From Paludibacteraceae bacterium (lineage in GTDB: Bacteria > Bacteroidota > Bacteroidia > Bacteroidales > Paludibacteraceae): a stretch of 46,270 nt of DNA. The notes beneath the pieces were generated by a model that worked only from the letters and a program-made list of their open reading frames with translations, was not told where the DNA came from and did not search any database. The position numbers and the translations under genes are program-made. This document shows, in pieces, positions 18,511-25,873 of the stretch. How positions within the stretch are numbered: position 1 is the stretch's first letter; every line of letters starts with the position of its first letter. The stretch spans positions 1 to 46,270 of the forward strand of contig JAEDNI010000009.1 of assembly GCA_016302585.1 (NCBI GenBank), read 5' to 3'.

Positions 18511-18570
18511 ATTTTGGTGAAAGGGCAGTTGTGCGCCCCCAACCGTAAACATTTGTAGGTTTATTAAAGT
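18511..18570 (+). other. thrS leader with a possible hairpin
   Basis: The roughly 60-base leader can form a stem from GGGC (18523-18526) with GCCC (18535-18538), extended by TTGG (18514-18517) with CCAA (18539-18542) around a 5-base bulge. It might resemble the autoregulatory operators known upstream of thrS in enterobacteria, but no tRNA-like similarity was established. No T-box motif was seen. Confidence 0.3.
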
Positions 18571-20514
18571 ATGATTAAAATTACATTTCCGGACGCTTCT
18601 GTCCGTGAGTTCGAGAGCGGTATCACGCCGCTCCAAATTGCTGAGTCGATCAGCTCTCGTTTAGCGCAAGATGTCCTTTGCGCATCAGTTAATGATCAAA
18701 TAGTTGAGCTCAACCAACCTATCGAGCAAGACGCCGCTATCAAGCTCCATAAGTGGGAGGATGCGGAGGCAAAACATGCTTTCTGGCATACTTCTTCTCA
18801 CTTGATGGCCGAGGCACTGCAGGAACTCTATCCGGGTATCCAGTTCGGTATCGGTCCGGCTATCGAGAACGGTTTCTATTACGACGTGATGCCGCCTGAG
18901 GGTGTGGTCATCAACGATACGTGCTTTGCCGCCATCGAGAATAAAATGATGGAGCTTCGTGCGCGTAAAGAATCGCTCGTCAAGAAGTCTATCGCCAAAG
19001 CCGATGCGCTCAAAGCCTTCGGGGACAAGGGTCAGACGTATAAATGCGAACTGATTTCGGAGCTCGAAGACGGACATATCTCCACCTATACGCAAGGTAA
19101 CTTCACCGACCTCTGCCGCGGTCCGCACTTGCTCTCGACCGAGCCCATCAAGGCAGTGAAAGTGCTCTCTTGCTCTGCCGCTTATTGGCGTGGTGATGAA
19201 AAACGACCGATGATGACCCGTATCTATGGTATCTCCTTCCCCAAGAAAGCGATGTTGGATGAATACCTCGCCCTGCTCGAAGAAGCGAAGAAACGAGACC
19301 ACCGTAAGATCGGAAAAGAACTGGAGCTCTTTATGTTCTCTGATATGGTCGGAAAAGGTCTGCCTATTTGGCTGCCGAAAGGTACTGCCCTCCGTCTGAG
19401 ACTCGAAGACTTCCTCAAGAAGATTCAAAAACGCTATGGTTACCAGCAGGTGATCACCCCGCATATCGGCTCCAAACAGCTGTATATGACTTCCGGTCAC
19501 TGGGATCACTACGGCAAGGACTCCTTCCAGCCCATCACTACGCCGGAAGAAGGAGAAGTCTATTTGTTGAAACCGATGAACTGCCCGCACCACTGTGCCA
19601 TCTACAAGAACAGCCCGCGTTCCTACAAAGACCTGCCGTTCCGCTGCGCGGAGTTTGGTACCGTTTATCGCTACGAGCAGAGCGGCGAGCTGCACGGCTT
19701 GACGCGTGTGCGCTCCTTTACGCAAGACGATGCCCATATCTTCTGCCGTCAGGACCAAGTAAAGCAGGAGTTCATCCGCGTCATGGAGATCATCAATATC
19801 ATCTTCAAAGCCCTCAACTTCGAGAACTATGAAGCGCAGATATCCCTTCGCGACCCGAACAACCACGAGAAATACGTCGGTTCCGATGAGATCTGGGAAC
19901 ACGCAGAGAACGCGATTCGCGAGGCATGTAAGGAAATGAACCTGCCGGCTACGGAGGTAGAAGGCGAGGCGGCTTTCTATGGTCCGAAACTCGACTTCAT
20001 GGTCAAAGATGCCCTCGGCCGTCGTTGGCAACTCGGTACCATCCAAGTGGACTATAACCTGCCGGAGCGTTTTGAACTCGAATATACCGGTGAAGATAAC
20101 CAGAAACATCGTCCGGTGATGATTCACCGTGCACCGTTCGGTTCGATGGAGCGTTTCGTGGCTGTGCTCATCGAGCATACGGCCGGTAAGTTCCCGTTGT
20201 GGCTCACGCCTGATCAGGCTGTCGTTCTGCCGATCTCCGAGAAATCGAATGAGTACGCATGGAAAGTCAAAGAGATTCTTGAGCAACAGGATGTACGTAT
20301 CATCGTAGATGACCGCAATGAGAAACTGGGCCGTAAGATCCGCGATAACGAATTGAAACGTATTCCGTACATGCTTATCGTCGGTGAGAAAGAGGCGGAA
20401 CAAGGTCTCGTTTCCGTGCGTCAACAGGGCGCGGAAGAGAAGGGACAAATGACCATTCAGGAGTTCGCCGATTTTATCAACGAAACTGTCAAAAAGCAGA
20501 TGAATGCATACTAA
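18571..20514 (+). CDS. thrS: threonyl-tRNA synthetase
   Basis: This 647-residue cytosolic enzyme charges tRNA-Thr with threonine. Domains in order: TGS (residues 1-61), an editing domain starting at HTSSH (residues about 73-77, the HxxxH zinc-like motif), and a class II catalytic core (residues about 245-535). The core has MNCPHHCAIY with the zinc-ligand cysteine, RCAEFGTVYRYEQSGELHGLTRVRSFTQDDAH split across motif 2, and the motif 3 region HRAPFGSMERF. An anticodon-binding domain ends the protein. The length is normal. In many bacteria infC, rpmI and rplT follow thrS; here they do not, and a new promoter begins 54 bases after the stop. Confidence 0.97.
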   Translation: MIKITFPDASVREFESGITPLQIAESISSRLAQDVLCASVNDQIVELNQPIEQDAAIKLHKWEDAEAKHAFWHTSSHLMAEALQELYPGIQFGIGPAIENGFYYDVMPPEGVVINDTCFAAIENKMMELRARKESLVKKSIAKADALKAFGDKGQTYKCELISELEDGHISTYTQGNFTDLCRGPHLLSTEPIKAVKVLSCSAAYWRGDEKRPMMTRIYGISFPKKAMLDEYLALLEEAKKRDHRKIGKELELFMFSDMVGKGLPIWLPKGTALRLRLEDFLKKIQKRYGYQQVITPHIGSKQLYMTSGHWDHYGKDSFQPITTPEEGEVYLLKPMNCPHHCAIYKNSPRSYKDLPFRCAEFGTVYRYEQSGELHGLTRVRSFTQDDAHIFCRQDQVKQEFIRVMEIINIIFKALNFENYEAQISLRDPNNHEKYVGSDEIWEHAENAIREACKEMNLPATEVEGEAAFYGPKLDFMVKDALGRRWQLGTIQVDYNLPERFELEYTGEDNQKHRPVMIHRAPFGSMERFVAVLIEHTAGKFPLWLTPDQAVVLPISEKSNEYAWKVKEILEQQDVRIIVDDRNEKLGRKIRDNELKRIPYMLIVGEKEAEQGLVSVRQQGAEEKGQMTIQEFADFINETVKKQMNAY

Positions 20515-20567
20515 AATGTTTCAAATGGACACAAAATGCACTTTTTTTTGAAAAAAATGGCATAAAA

Positions 20568-20599
20568 TTTGTGTATGTGAAAACTTTATAGTATCTTTG
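20568..20599 (+). promoter_or_regulatory. strong promoter of the 20678-22253 trio
   Basis: TTTG (20568-20571), 20 bases, TATCTTTG (20592-20599), a full match to the phylum consensus. Runs of T (20542-20549) and A (20551-20557) just upstream could act as an UP-like or curved element. TTTGTGTATGTGAAAA (20568-20583) matches 13 of 16 positions of the thrS palindrome. The leader is about 70 bases. The thrS unit has no clear intrinsic terminator in this gap. Confidence 0.75.
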
Positions 20600-20677
20600 C
20601 AGCATAAACGGAAGTTCCCGAATCGCCGCGAAAGGAAGTAGGGGCTATACATATAACTTTTAATCTCTATTATCATT

Positions 20678-21118
20678 ATGGCAGATCAATTAAAATCTGG
20701 TCTCATTCTGAACGAGGGTGAGAAATTAGTCATTGAGTTGGAAGCTGAAATGTGGGCTACCAGCCAGAACCCCATCGCTAAACTGATTGGTCAAATCCGC
20801 AAACTGCTTGCTCTCATTACGGGTAGCAAACGTGAGGGTTACATCGTAATTACCGACAAGCGCGTTGTTGAAATCGTTGACTTCAAAGCTTGCTGGGTAT
20901 TCCACGTAGCTAAGAATGTGAAGTATGTATTGCCGAGCAGTGTGAAAGAGGTAGGTTACACCAAGGAAGGTTCCTTCTGCGGATGCTTCTGCCCTGCTTT
21001 CAACCTGTACTACGATGCATTCACACAGCGTACTTCTGTTCTCCTTCCTGTAACTGAGGAAACTGAGGCTCAGAAGATCGTTGATGCTTTCTACAAAGCT
21101 ATTAGCGCAGCACAGTAA
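20678..21118 (+). CDS. small cytosolic protein, possibly PH-domain-like
   Basis: This 146-residue protein has no signal peptide or membrane helix. The layout resembles a bacterial pleckstrin-homology (bPH) domain: an N-terminal LILNEGEKLVIELEAEMW, a strand pair around GYIVITDKRVVEIV (like the VTNKRVI signature of bPH proteins), then strands and a C-terminal helix (EAQKIVDAFYKAISAA). An unusual cysteine cluster, FCGCFCP, sits at residues about 105-111. It begins a three-gene unit (gaps of 3 and 19 bases) with two membrane proteins, so membrane attachment or stress sensing is possible. I do not recognise a named family and the PH assignment is tentative. Confidence 0.65.
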   Translation: MADQLKSGLILNEGEKLVIELEAEMWATSQNPIAKLIGQIRKLLALITGSKREGYIVITDKRVVEIVDFKACWVFHVAKNVKYVLPSSVKEVGYTKEGSFCGCFCPAFNLYYDAFTQRTSVLLPVTEETEAQKIVDAFYKAISAAQ

Positions 21119-21121
21119 TTC

Positions 21122-21550
21122 ATGAGACACCCGATCTCGACTTTTCCGAGATTTATGTATCTCAATGCATATGCCTTTCTCCTCCTTTTGGTGGGGATAG
21201 GCATTATGCTTTTACCGGGTTACCGTATCTCTTGGTGGCTCTTGCTTCCGCAGGCTATCGTCGCTATTCCTTGTCTCAAAGGGGCTCATGGCATCTTTGC
21301 GTCCTGGAAGGATAAGAAACGCAAATACGACCTGCTCATACAACGCAATGCCGAGCAGTTCCGCCCCGATACCTTCACGGAGTTTATGCATGCTCCGTGC
21401 GGAAGACTCTTGACGAAGATTGTTCTTGAAGACATGCATTGTCCCGAGCGCTATAGAGAACTCAAGCACTTGCGGCAACCGTTCATCAAGCAATTGCGCA
21501 AGAACTGTCGGCCGCGCAAACACACCGTTTACGTGAACCCCAATATTTAA
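21122..21550 (+). CDS. hypothetical protein with two N-terminal membrane helices
   Basis: This 142-residue protein has hydrophobic segments at residues about 13-30 and 36-54, then a basic cytosolic tail with many Lys, Arg, His and Cys residues (KDKKRKYDLL, KQLRKNCRPRKH). No known domain is recognised. It starts 3 bases after the PH-like gene and ends 19 bases before the next membrane protein, consistent with cotranscription and related function. The tail's charge suggests contact with nucleic acid, lipid headgroups or an acidic partner, but nothing in the sequence decides this. Confidence 0.6.
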   Translation: MRHPISTFPRFMYLNAYAFLLLLVGIGIMLLPGYRISWWLLLPQAIVAIPCLKGAHGIFASWKDKKRKYDLLIQRNAEQFRPDTFTEFMHAPCGRLLTKIVLEDMHCPERYRELKHLRQPFIKQLRKNCRPRKHTVYVNPNI

Positions 21551-21569
21551 TCCTCAAATTATTCCTAAT

Positions 21570-22253
21570 ATGAGTACTTTCCTCGTTGTCCTTTTTGCGC
21601 TGCTCGTTCCGGCGTTATTTATCCTGTTTATATGGTTCTTAATTGCGCCGATGTCCTCTTCGTATAAGCCATGGCTGTTGGCTCTTGCAATCATCGGATT
21701 GATTCTCTGCGAGGGACTCTTTATCCTCGCGGCGCGTATTCCATCCAGTGCCGATAAACTCATCGAAACAGGTATCGCAGGCATGGAGGAGCATATTAAC
21801 CAGATTAATCCGGACTATGTCAATAAAGAACTTCCTACAGCGGATATTCAGAATGTCCTGAAGGATACCAAGATGCTGGACTCCTATATAGACGATGCGC
21901 CTAATGCACGTCTCGTAGTGCGTCTTATCGGTGCAGGTGCGTATATCCAATATGTAACGTCTTTCAGCAAGAGTATCGATGCCAATATCGAAGAGATGAA
22001 AGCAGAAGGCATACCTGTTACTATTCACACTGTCTTCGAGCGTATTCATCAGAAGAGCGAAGCTCCGATCCTCAAAGCTACCAAAATCCTGGAGATCATT
22101 GTGCTGGTAATCACCGGAATCCTCCTTATAGCGCTCTTGATCGTTTGGATATACTTAAAGAAAGACGCAGCTTATCTCGATAATCCGCGTGTTACCGTGA
22201 TTGAGCCGTCGGAGGAGATTGAAACGGGACATAACCGTCCTCGTGGAGAATAA
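21570..22253 (+). CDS. hypothetical membrane protein with a large central domain
   Basis: This 227-residue protein has two N-terminal hydrophobic segments (residues about 3-26 and 34-54), a soluble helical middle (residues 58-170) that probably faces the periplasm, and a C-terminal helix (residues about 172-195) followed by a short charged tail (EPSEEIETGHNRPRGE). The middle part contains LPTADIQNVLKDTKMLDSYIDDAP, which I cannot assign to a family. It is the last gene of the trio and ends 2 bases before the convergent methyltransferase gene, with no terminator in between. Confidence 0.6.
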   Translation: MSTFLVVLFALLVPALFILFIWFLIAPMSSSYKPWLLALAIIGLILCEGLFILAARIPSSADKLIETGIAGMEEHINQINPDYVNKELPTADIQNVLKDTKMLDSYIDDAPNARLVVRLIGAGAYIQYVTSFSKSIDANIEEMKAEGIPVTIHTVFERIHQKSEAPILKATKILEIIVLVITGILLIALLIVWIYLKKDAAYLDNPRVTVIEPSEEIETGHNRPRGE

Positions 22254-22255
22254 TC

Positions 22256-22963
22256 TTACCTGCGAAATTCCGCTAAGACAATAGCGGTAGCAATAGATAC
22301 GTTAAGGCTTTCGATAACATCGGAGGCCTTTTCGTTTGGATAACTCGGAATACGAACGGGGTGGGTTATCAACTTCCTCACCTCTTGTGATATCCCATTT
22401 CCTTCATTACCCATTACGATGATACCTGTTTTCGGAAGTGGGCTTTCATACATATTGCCGCCTTCGAGAAGCGTACCGATAATCGGACATTCTTGCGCGG
22501 CAAGCCATTCTTTCAAATCCACGTAGTGGATGCGAACGCGACAGAGTGCACCCATAGTTGCTTGTACCACCTTCGGGTTATAACAGTCGGCGGTGTCTTT
22601 CGAACATACAATATCATGCACCCCAAACCAATCGCAGGTACGTATAATCGTTCCTAAATTTCCCGGATCCTGGATGCCGTCTAACGCTAACGTTAGGTCG
22701 GAATACTCGGAACTCTTCGAACAATCGGATTTTTTCTTGAAAACACCCACTACACCCTGTGGCGTTTTTAAGCCGCTCATCTGCTCAATCTCCGTGTGCG
22801 AGGCATTGTCGCCTTCTCGATAGAGTTGAACGAGTTCGAACGATTTGCGCAATTCTTCTACACATTTATCGCCTTCTGCTACAAAGAGACCCAACTCGTC
22901 CCGGAACTTTTTTTGCTGCAAACTTTTTACAAGTTTGATCTGCGATTTTGTCAATTTTTCCAT
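22256..22963 (-). CDS. TrmH/SpoU family RNA 2'-O-methyltransferase
   Basis: This 235-residue enzyme would methylate a ribose 2'-OH of tRNA or rRNA using S-adenosylmethionine. An N-terminal substrate-binding region (residues 1-75, LTKSQIKLVKSLQQKKFR) precedes the SPOUT domain. Conserved motifs are LALDGIQDPGNLGTIIRT (motif 1), GIIVMGNEGNGIS (motif 2) and ESLNVSIATAIVLAEF (motif 3), where the trefoil knot binds the cofactor. The ATG at 22963 was chosen because it lies 15 bases after the predicted transcription start; the ATG at 23014 lies upstream of it. The target nucleotide is unknown. It diverges from tamL. Confidence 0.9.
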   Translation of the reverse strand: MEKLTKSQIKLVKSLQQKKFRDELGLFVAEGDKCVEELRKSFELVQLYREGDNASHTEIEQMSGLKTPQGVVGVFKKKSDCSKSSEYSDLTLALDGIQDPGNLGTIIRTCDWFGVHDIVCSKDTADCYNPKVVQATMGALCRVRIHYVDLKEWLAAQECPIIGTLLEGGNMYESPLPKTGIIVMGNEGNGISQEVRKLITHPVRIPSYPNEKASDVIESLNVSIATAIVLAEFRR

Positions 22964-22983
22964 AATATCTTCGAAATCGGCTA

Positions 22984-23031
22984 CAAAATTAGCAAAAAAC
23001 TTGCATATATGCAAATTTTTTAGTACTTTTG
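22984..23031. promoter_or_regulatory. overlapping divergent promoters of trmH-like and tamL genes
   Basis: On the - strand: TTTG (23015-23012), 20 bases, TAATTTTG (22991-22984). On the + strand: TTG (23001-23003), 20 bases, TACTTTTG (23024-23031). Both -33 elements are the two ends of one perfect palindrome, TTGCATATATGCAA (23001-23014). The polymerase sites therefore overlap, so the two genes probably cannot be initiated at once. The tamL leader would be only about 5 bases and the methyltransferase leader about 15. Confidence 0.8.
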
Positions 23032-23041
23032 CACGCTAATT

Positions 23042-25237
23042 ATGTTACGGGTAATGCGGACATATGGAATAAGAGGATGGATGATCGCGTCGTTGGCGAT
23101 CGTTATTGCCTTTATATTTTCGGCTTGCAATACGACGAAGTTCGTGCCGCAGGATCAATGTCTGCTGAATAAAGCCCGTGTGAAATGTGTGGACGATAAG
23201 ACGGTGGCTACCGGTAAGTTGAGCAATTATCTAAGGCAGAAGCAGAATACGGAGATATTGGGATTCTGGAAACTGCAGCTACATATTTACAACACCGCCC
23301 CTCTGGATACGACGACCGCGTCCAATAAACGGCTGGCACATAATGCCTTTAAGATGGGTGAAGCGCCTGTGATATACGACGAGTCATTAACGAAGGTCAG
23401 CATGCAGCAGCTGAGGCAGCAGATGAATAATATGGGGTATTTCCAAGCGGAGGTTGATACCATCAAAGTGGTGAAGAACCGTAAGGTGAACCTGACCTAT
23501 TTGGTAACAGCCCATAAGCCCTATACGATTTGCAATTATGAAGTGGATATCGACATTGCGCAAGTGAGCAAAATCGCTTCTGATGAGAATTGCCTGGTAC
23601 ATGCAGGGGAACAGTTTAGTACCGAGACCTTGGATGCGGAGCGCGACCGGATTACCACCGTAATGCGTAATAGGGGCTATTTCTACTTCGAGAAATCAAT
23701 GCTGGAGTTTACAGCGGATAGTTCCTACAACCGACACGAAGTATCCGTTCGTATCCACCTTGCGCCGTATGTGAAGCACTTGGATGCCGAGTCGCTCCAG
23801 CGCATGTTGACGCGTTATACGATCCGGCACGTGGAGTTCCAATTAGATAAACCCTTCCTTCGCAAAAAAGCCATAGAGCGTGCGTGTCATTTGCATGACG
23901 GCGATATGTATGCGGACTGGCGCGTGGAACGAACGTACGCGCGCATGAACGCCTTAGCGCCTGTGAAATATATCGACATCTCGTTCACGCCTCTGAAGGA
24001 CTCGCTATTGGATTGTACCGTGGCTATCGCTAAGGGTAGACAGCATTCTGTAGCAGCGGAGTTGGAAGGTACCTATAGCGCAGGAGATTGGGGTGTGGCA
24101 GCTGGTGTGAATTATACGAACAAGAATATCTTCAAGGGCGCAGAAGTGTTGGATGTCGGTGTGCGTGCTTCGTATGAATGGCGTGCGAATGGCGGGCGCG
24201 CGATAGAAGCGAAAGCAGAAGCCTCATTGCTCTTCCCCTCCAACGTGAAGGTGAACGTAGCCTATAACTACCAGCAGCGACCGGAGGAATACACACGTAC
24301 GATAGCTAATGCCGGTCTTGGGTATTTTGTTCCTCGTCGACCGGGTAGTAAATGGACCCATCACTTTGGACTGGTGGATATCAACTATATCTACCTGCCA
24401 TGGATGTCAGACCAGTTTAAAAGCGACTTCATCGATAAGTCTTCCGTGCTCAAAGCCAGTTATGAAGACCATTTCATCTTGGACTGGAATTATACGCTTT
24501 CATATTCTTCCTTTGACCGCCGTAACCCCAATAAGTCCTATTCGCAGTTTGCCTTTCGCGTTGAGACGGCGGGTAATTTCTTGTACGCGTTGAGTAAGAT
24601 AGCCAACTTCCCCAAGAACGAGGATGGATCATACGTCCTTTGGAAAATTCCGTTCTCTCAATATGCCAAAGGCGATATCAATTTCACGTATCACGGAGTG
24701 ATCACACCGAACCATCATTTAGTTGGTCATATTGGGCTTGGTGTAGCTGTGCCGTACTTGAATGCGGGTGTCATTCCGTTTGAGAAACGCTACTTCGCCG
24801 GAGGAGCGAATAGTGTTCGTGGATGGCAAGCTCGAACATTAGGCCCGGGCCTCTTCCGCGGAAATGGAAGCGCGTTTGTATATGACAAGCAAGCCGGAGA
24901 TATAAAACTGGATTTGAACCTTGAGTATCGTTTTAAAGTGCTTAAGTTCTTAGAGTTAGCTGCTTTCCTCGATGCTGGAAATATTTGGACGATATATAAT
25001 TATGAAGATCAGCCGGGCGGCGTATTCCTCTGGAATCAGTTCTACAAACAAATCGCTTGGAGTTACGGTGTCGGAGTTCGTTTCGACCTCTCCATTCTTA
25101 TCTTCCGTGTGGACTTTGGTGTGAAACTCCACGACCCGAGTCGTATCTTAGAAGGTAAGCAATGGCGTACAGCCGCCAATGGATTAGGATGGAAAGACGA
25201 TATGAATTTCCATTTTGCAATTGGATATCCGTTCTAA
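23042..25237 (+). CDS. tamL: TamL: BamA/TamA-family outer-membrane lipoprotein
   Basis: This 731-residue protein belongs to the Omp85 superfamily, which inserts or exports proteins at the outer membrane. A lipoprotein signal (residues about 14-30, AFIFSAC) replaces the usual cleavable signal, as in Bacteroidota TamL. POTRA-like domains occupy residues about 35-340, and a C-terminal D15-type barrel follows, with RYFAGGANSVRGWQARTLGPG, the loop bearing the conserved RG. The start could be ATG 23042 or ATG 23054; 23042 was kept because it follows the predicted start site by about 5 bases, implying almost leaderless translation. It leads an operon of rnhB, sppA, lpxK, the msbA-like gene and mnmA. 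The TamB partner is not in the window. Confidence 0.85.
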   Translation: MLRVMRTYGIRGWMIASLAIVIAFIFSACNTTKFVPQDQCLLNKARVKCVDDKTVATGKLSNYLRQKQNTEILGFWKLQLHIYNTAPLDTTTASNKRLAHNAFKMGEAPVIYDESLTKVSMQQLRQQMNNMGYFQAEVDTIKVVKNRKVNLTYLVTAHKPYTICNYEVDIDIAQVSKIASDENCLVHAGEQFSTETLDAERDRITTVMRNRGYFYFEKSMLEFTADSSYNRHEVSVRIHLAPYVKHLDAESLQRMLTRYTIRHVEFQLDKPFLRKKAIERACHLHDGDMYADWRVERTYARMNALAPVKYIDISFTPLKDSLLDCTVAIAKGRQHSVAAELEGTYSAGDWGVAAGVNYTNKNIFKGAEVLDVGVRASYEWRANGGRAIEAKAEASLLFPSNVKVNVAYNYQQRPEEYTRTIANAGLGYFVPRRPGSKWTHHFGLVDINYIYLPWMSDQFKSDFIDKSSVLKASYEDHFILDWNYTLSYSSFDRRNPNKSYSQFAFRVETAGNFLYALSKIANFPKNEDGSYVLWKIPFSQYAKGDINFTYHGVITPNHHLVGHIGLGVAVPYLNAGVIPFEKRYFAGGANSVRGWQARTLGPGLFRGNGSAFVYDKQAGDIKLDLNLEYRFKVLKFLELAAFLDAGNIWTIYNYEDQPGGVFLWNQFYKQIAWSYGVGVRFDLSILIFRVDFGVKLHDPSRILEGKQWRTAANGLGWKDDMNFHFAIGYPF

Positions 25238-25249
25238 GTAGAATCAAAG

Positions 25250-25861
25250 ATGCTGAAGACGCAAATGATAAAAGGGCTGCTTGAGGCCGGGTGTGATGAA
25301 GCGGGCAGAGGCCCGTTAGCAGGGAGTGTGTTCTGCGCTGCGGTCATATTGGATCCGAATAGAGTGGAGCAGGTGCCCGAATTTGCATGGCTGAATGACT
25401 CTAAGCAGTTAACGGACAAACAGCGCTACGCCCTACGCCCAGTTATTGAACGGGAAGCCGTTAGTTGGGCCGTTGTGGAGGTGAGTGCCAAAGAGATTGA
25501 CGAACGCAATATACTGCAATGTTCTATACTGGGAATGCAGCGAGCTTTGGATAAACTGAGTGTGCGACCGCAGCACATTTTGGTGGACGGCAATAAATGG
25601 AAACCCTATGTGCCCGAAGGAGAACTGCTTGAGATCCCTGCGCATACAGTCGTGCATGGCGATGCTACGTATATGTCGATTGCTGCTGCAAGTGTGTTAG
25701 CAAAGACCTATCGGGATGATTATATGCTGCGGCTGGATGCTGAGTATCCGCAATATGGATGGGCTAACAATAAAGGGTATCCTACGGCTGAACACTATGT
25801 CGCACTGAAGCAATTCGGACCGACACCTTATCATCGAATGAGTTTTAATTTGAAATTATAA
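25250..25861 (+). CDS. rnhB: ribonuclease HII
   Basis: This 203-residue cytosolic nuclease cuts RNA in RNA-DNA hybrids and single ribonucleotides in DNA. The catalytic acids are visible: Asp and Glu in CDEAGRG, Asp in LVDGNKW, and Asp in HGDATYMSIAAASVLAKTYRD. The length is close to the family norm. It follows tamL by 12 bases and precedes sppA by 12 bases. The ATG at 25250 gives a normal N-terminus; an in-frame ATG at 25265 is possible. Confidence 0.95.
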   Translation: MLKTQMIKGLLEAGCDEAGRGPLAGSVFCAAVILDPNRVEQVPEFAWLNDSKQLTDKQRYALRPVIEREAVSWAVVEVSAKEIDERNILQCSILGMQRALDKLSVRPQHILVDGNKWKPYVPEGELLEIPAHTVVHGDATYMSIAAASVLAKTYRDDYMLRLDAEYPQYGWANNKGYPTAEHYVALKQFGPTPYHRMSFNLKL

Positions 25862-25873
25862 ATTTTTACAACT

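Noticed and set aside
18505..18570. T-box or other riboswitch upstream of thrS
   Set aside because: The leader is only about 60 bases, too short for a T-box, and no T-box motif or terminator is seen.
18685..20448. 587-codon open frame antisense to thrS
   Set aside because: ThrS is complete and unambiguous on the + strand. The antisense translation shows no motif or start signal.
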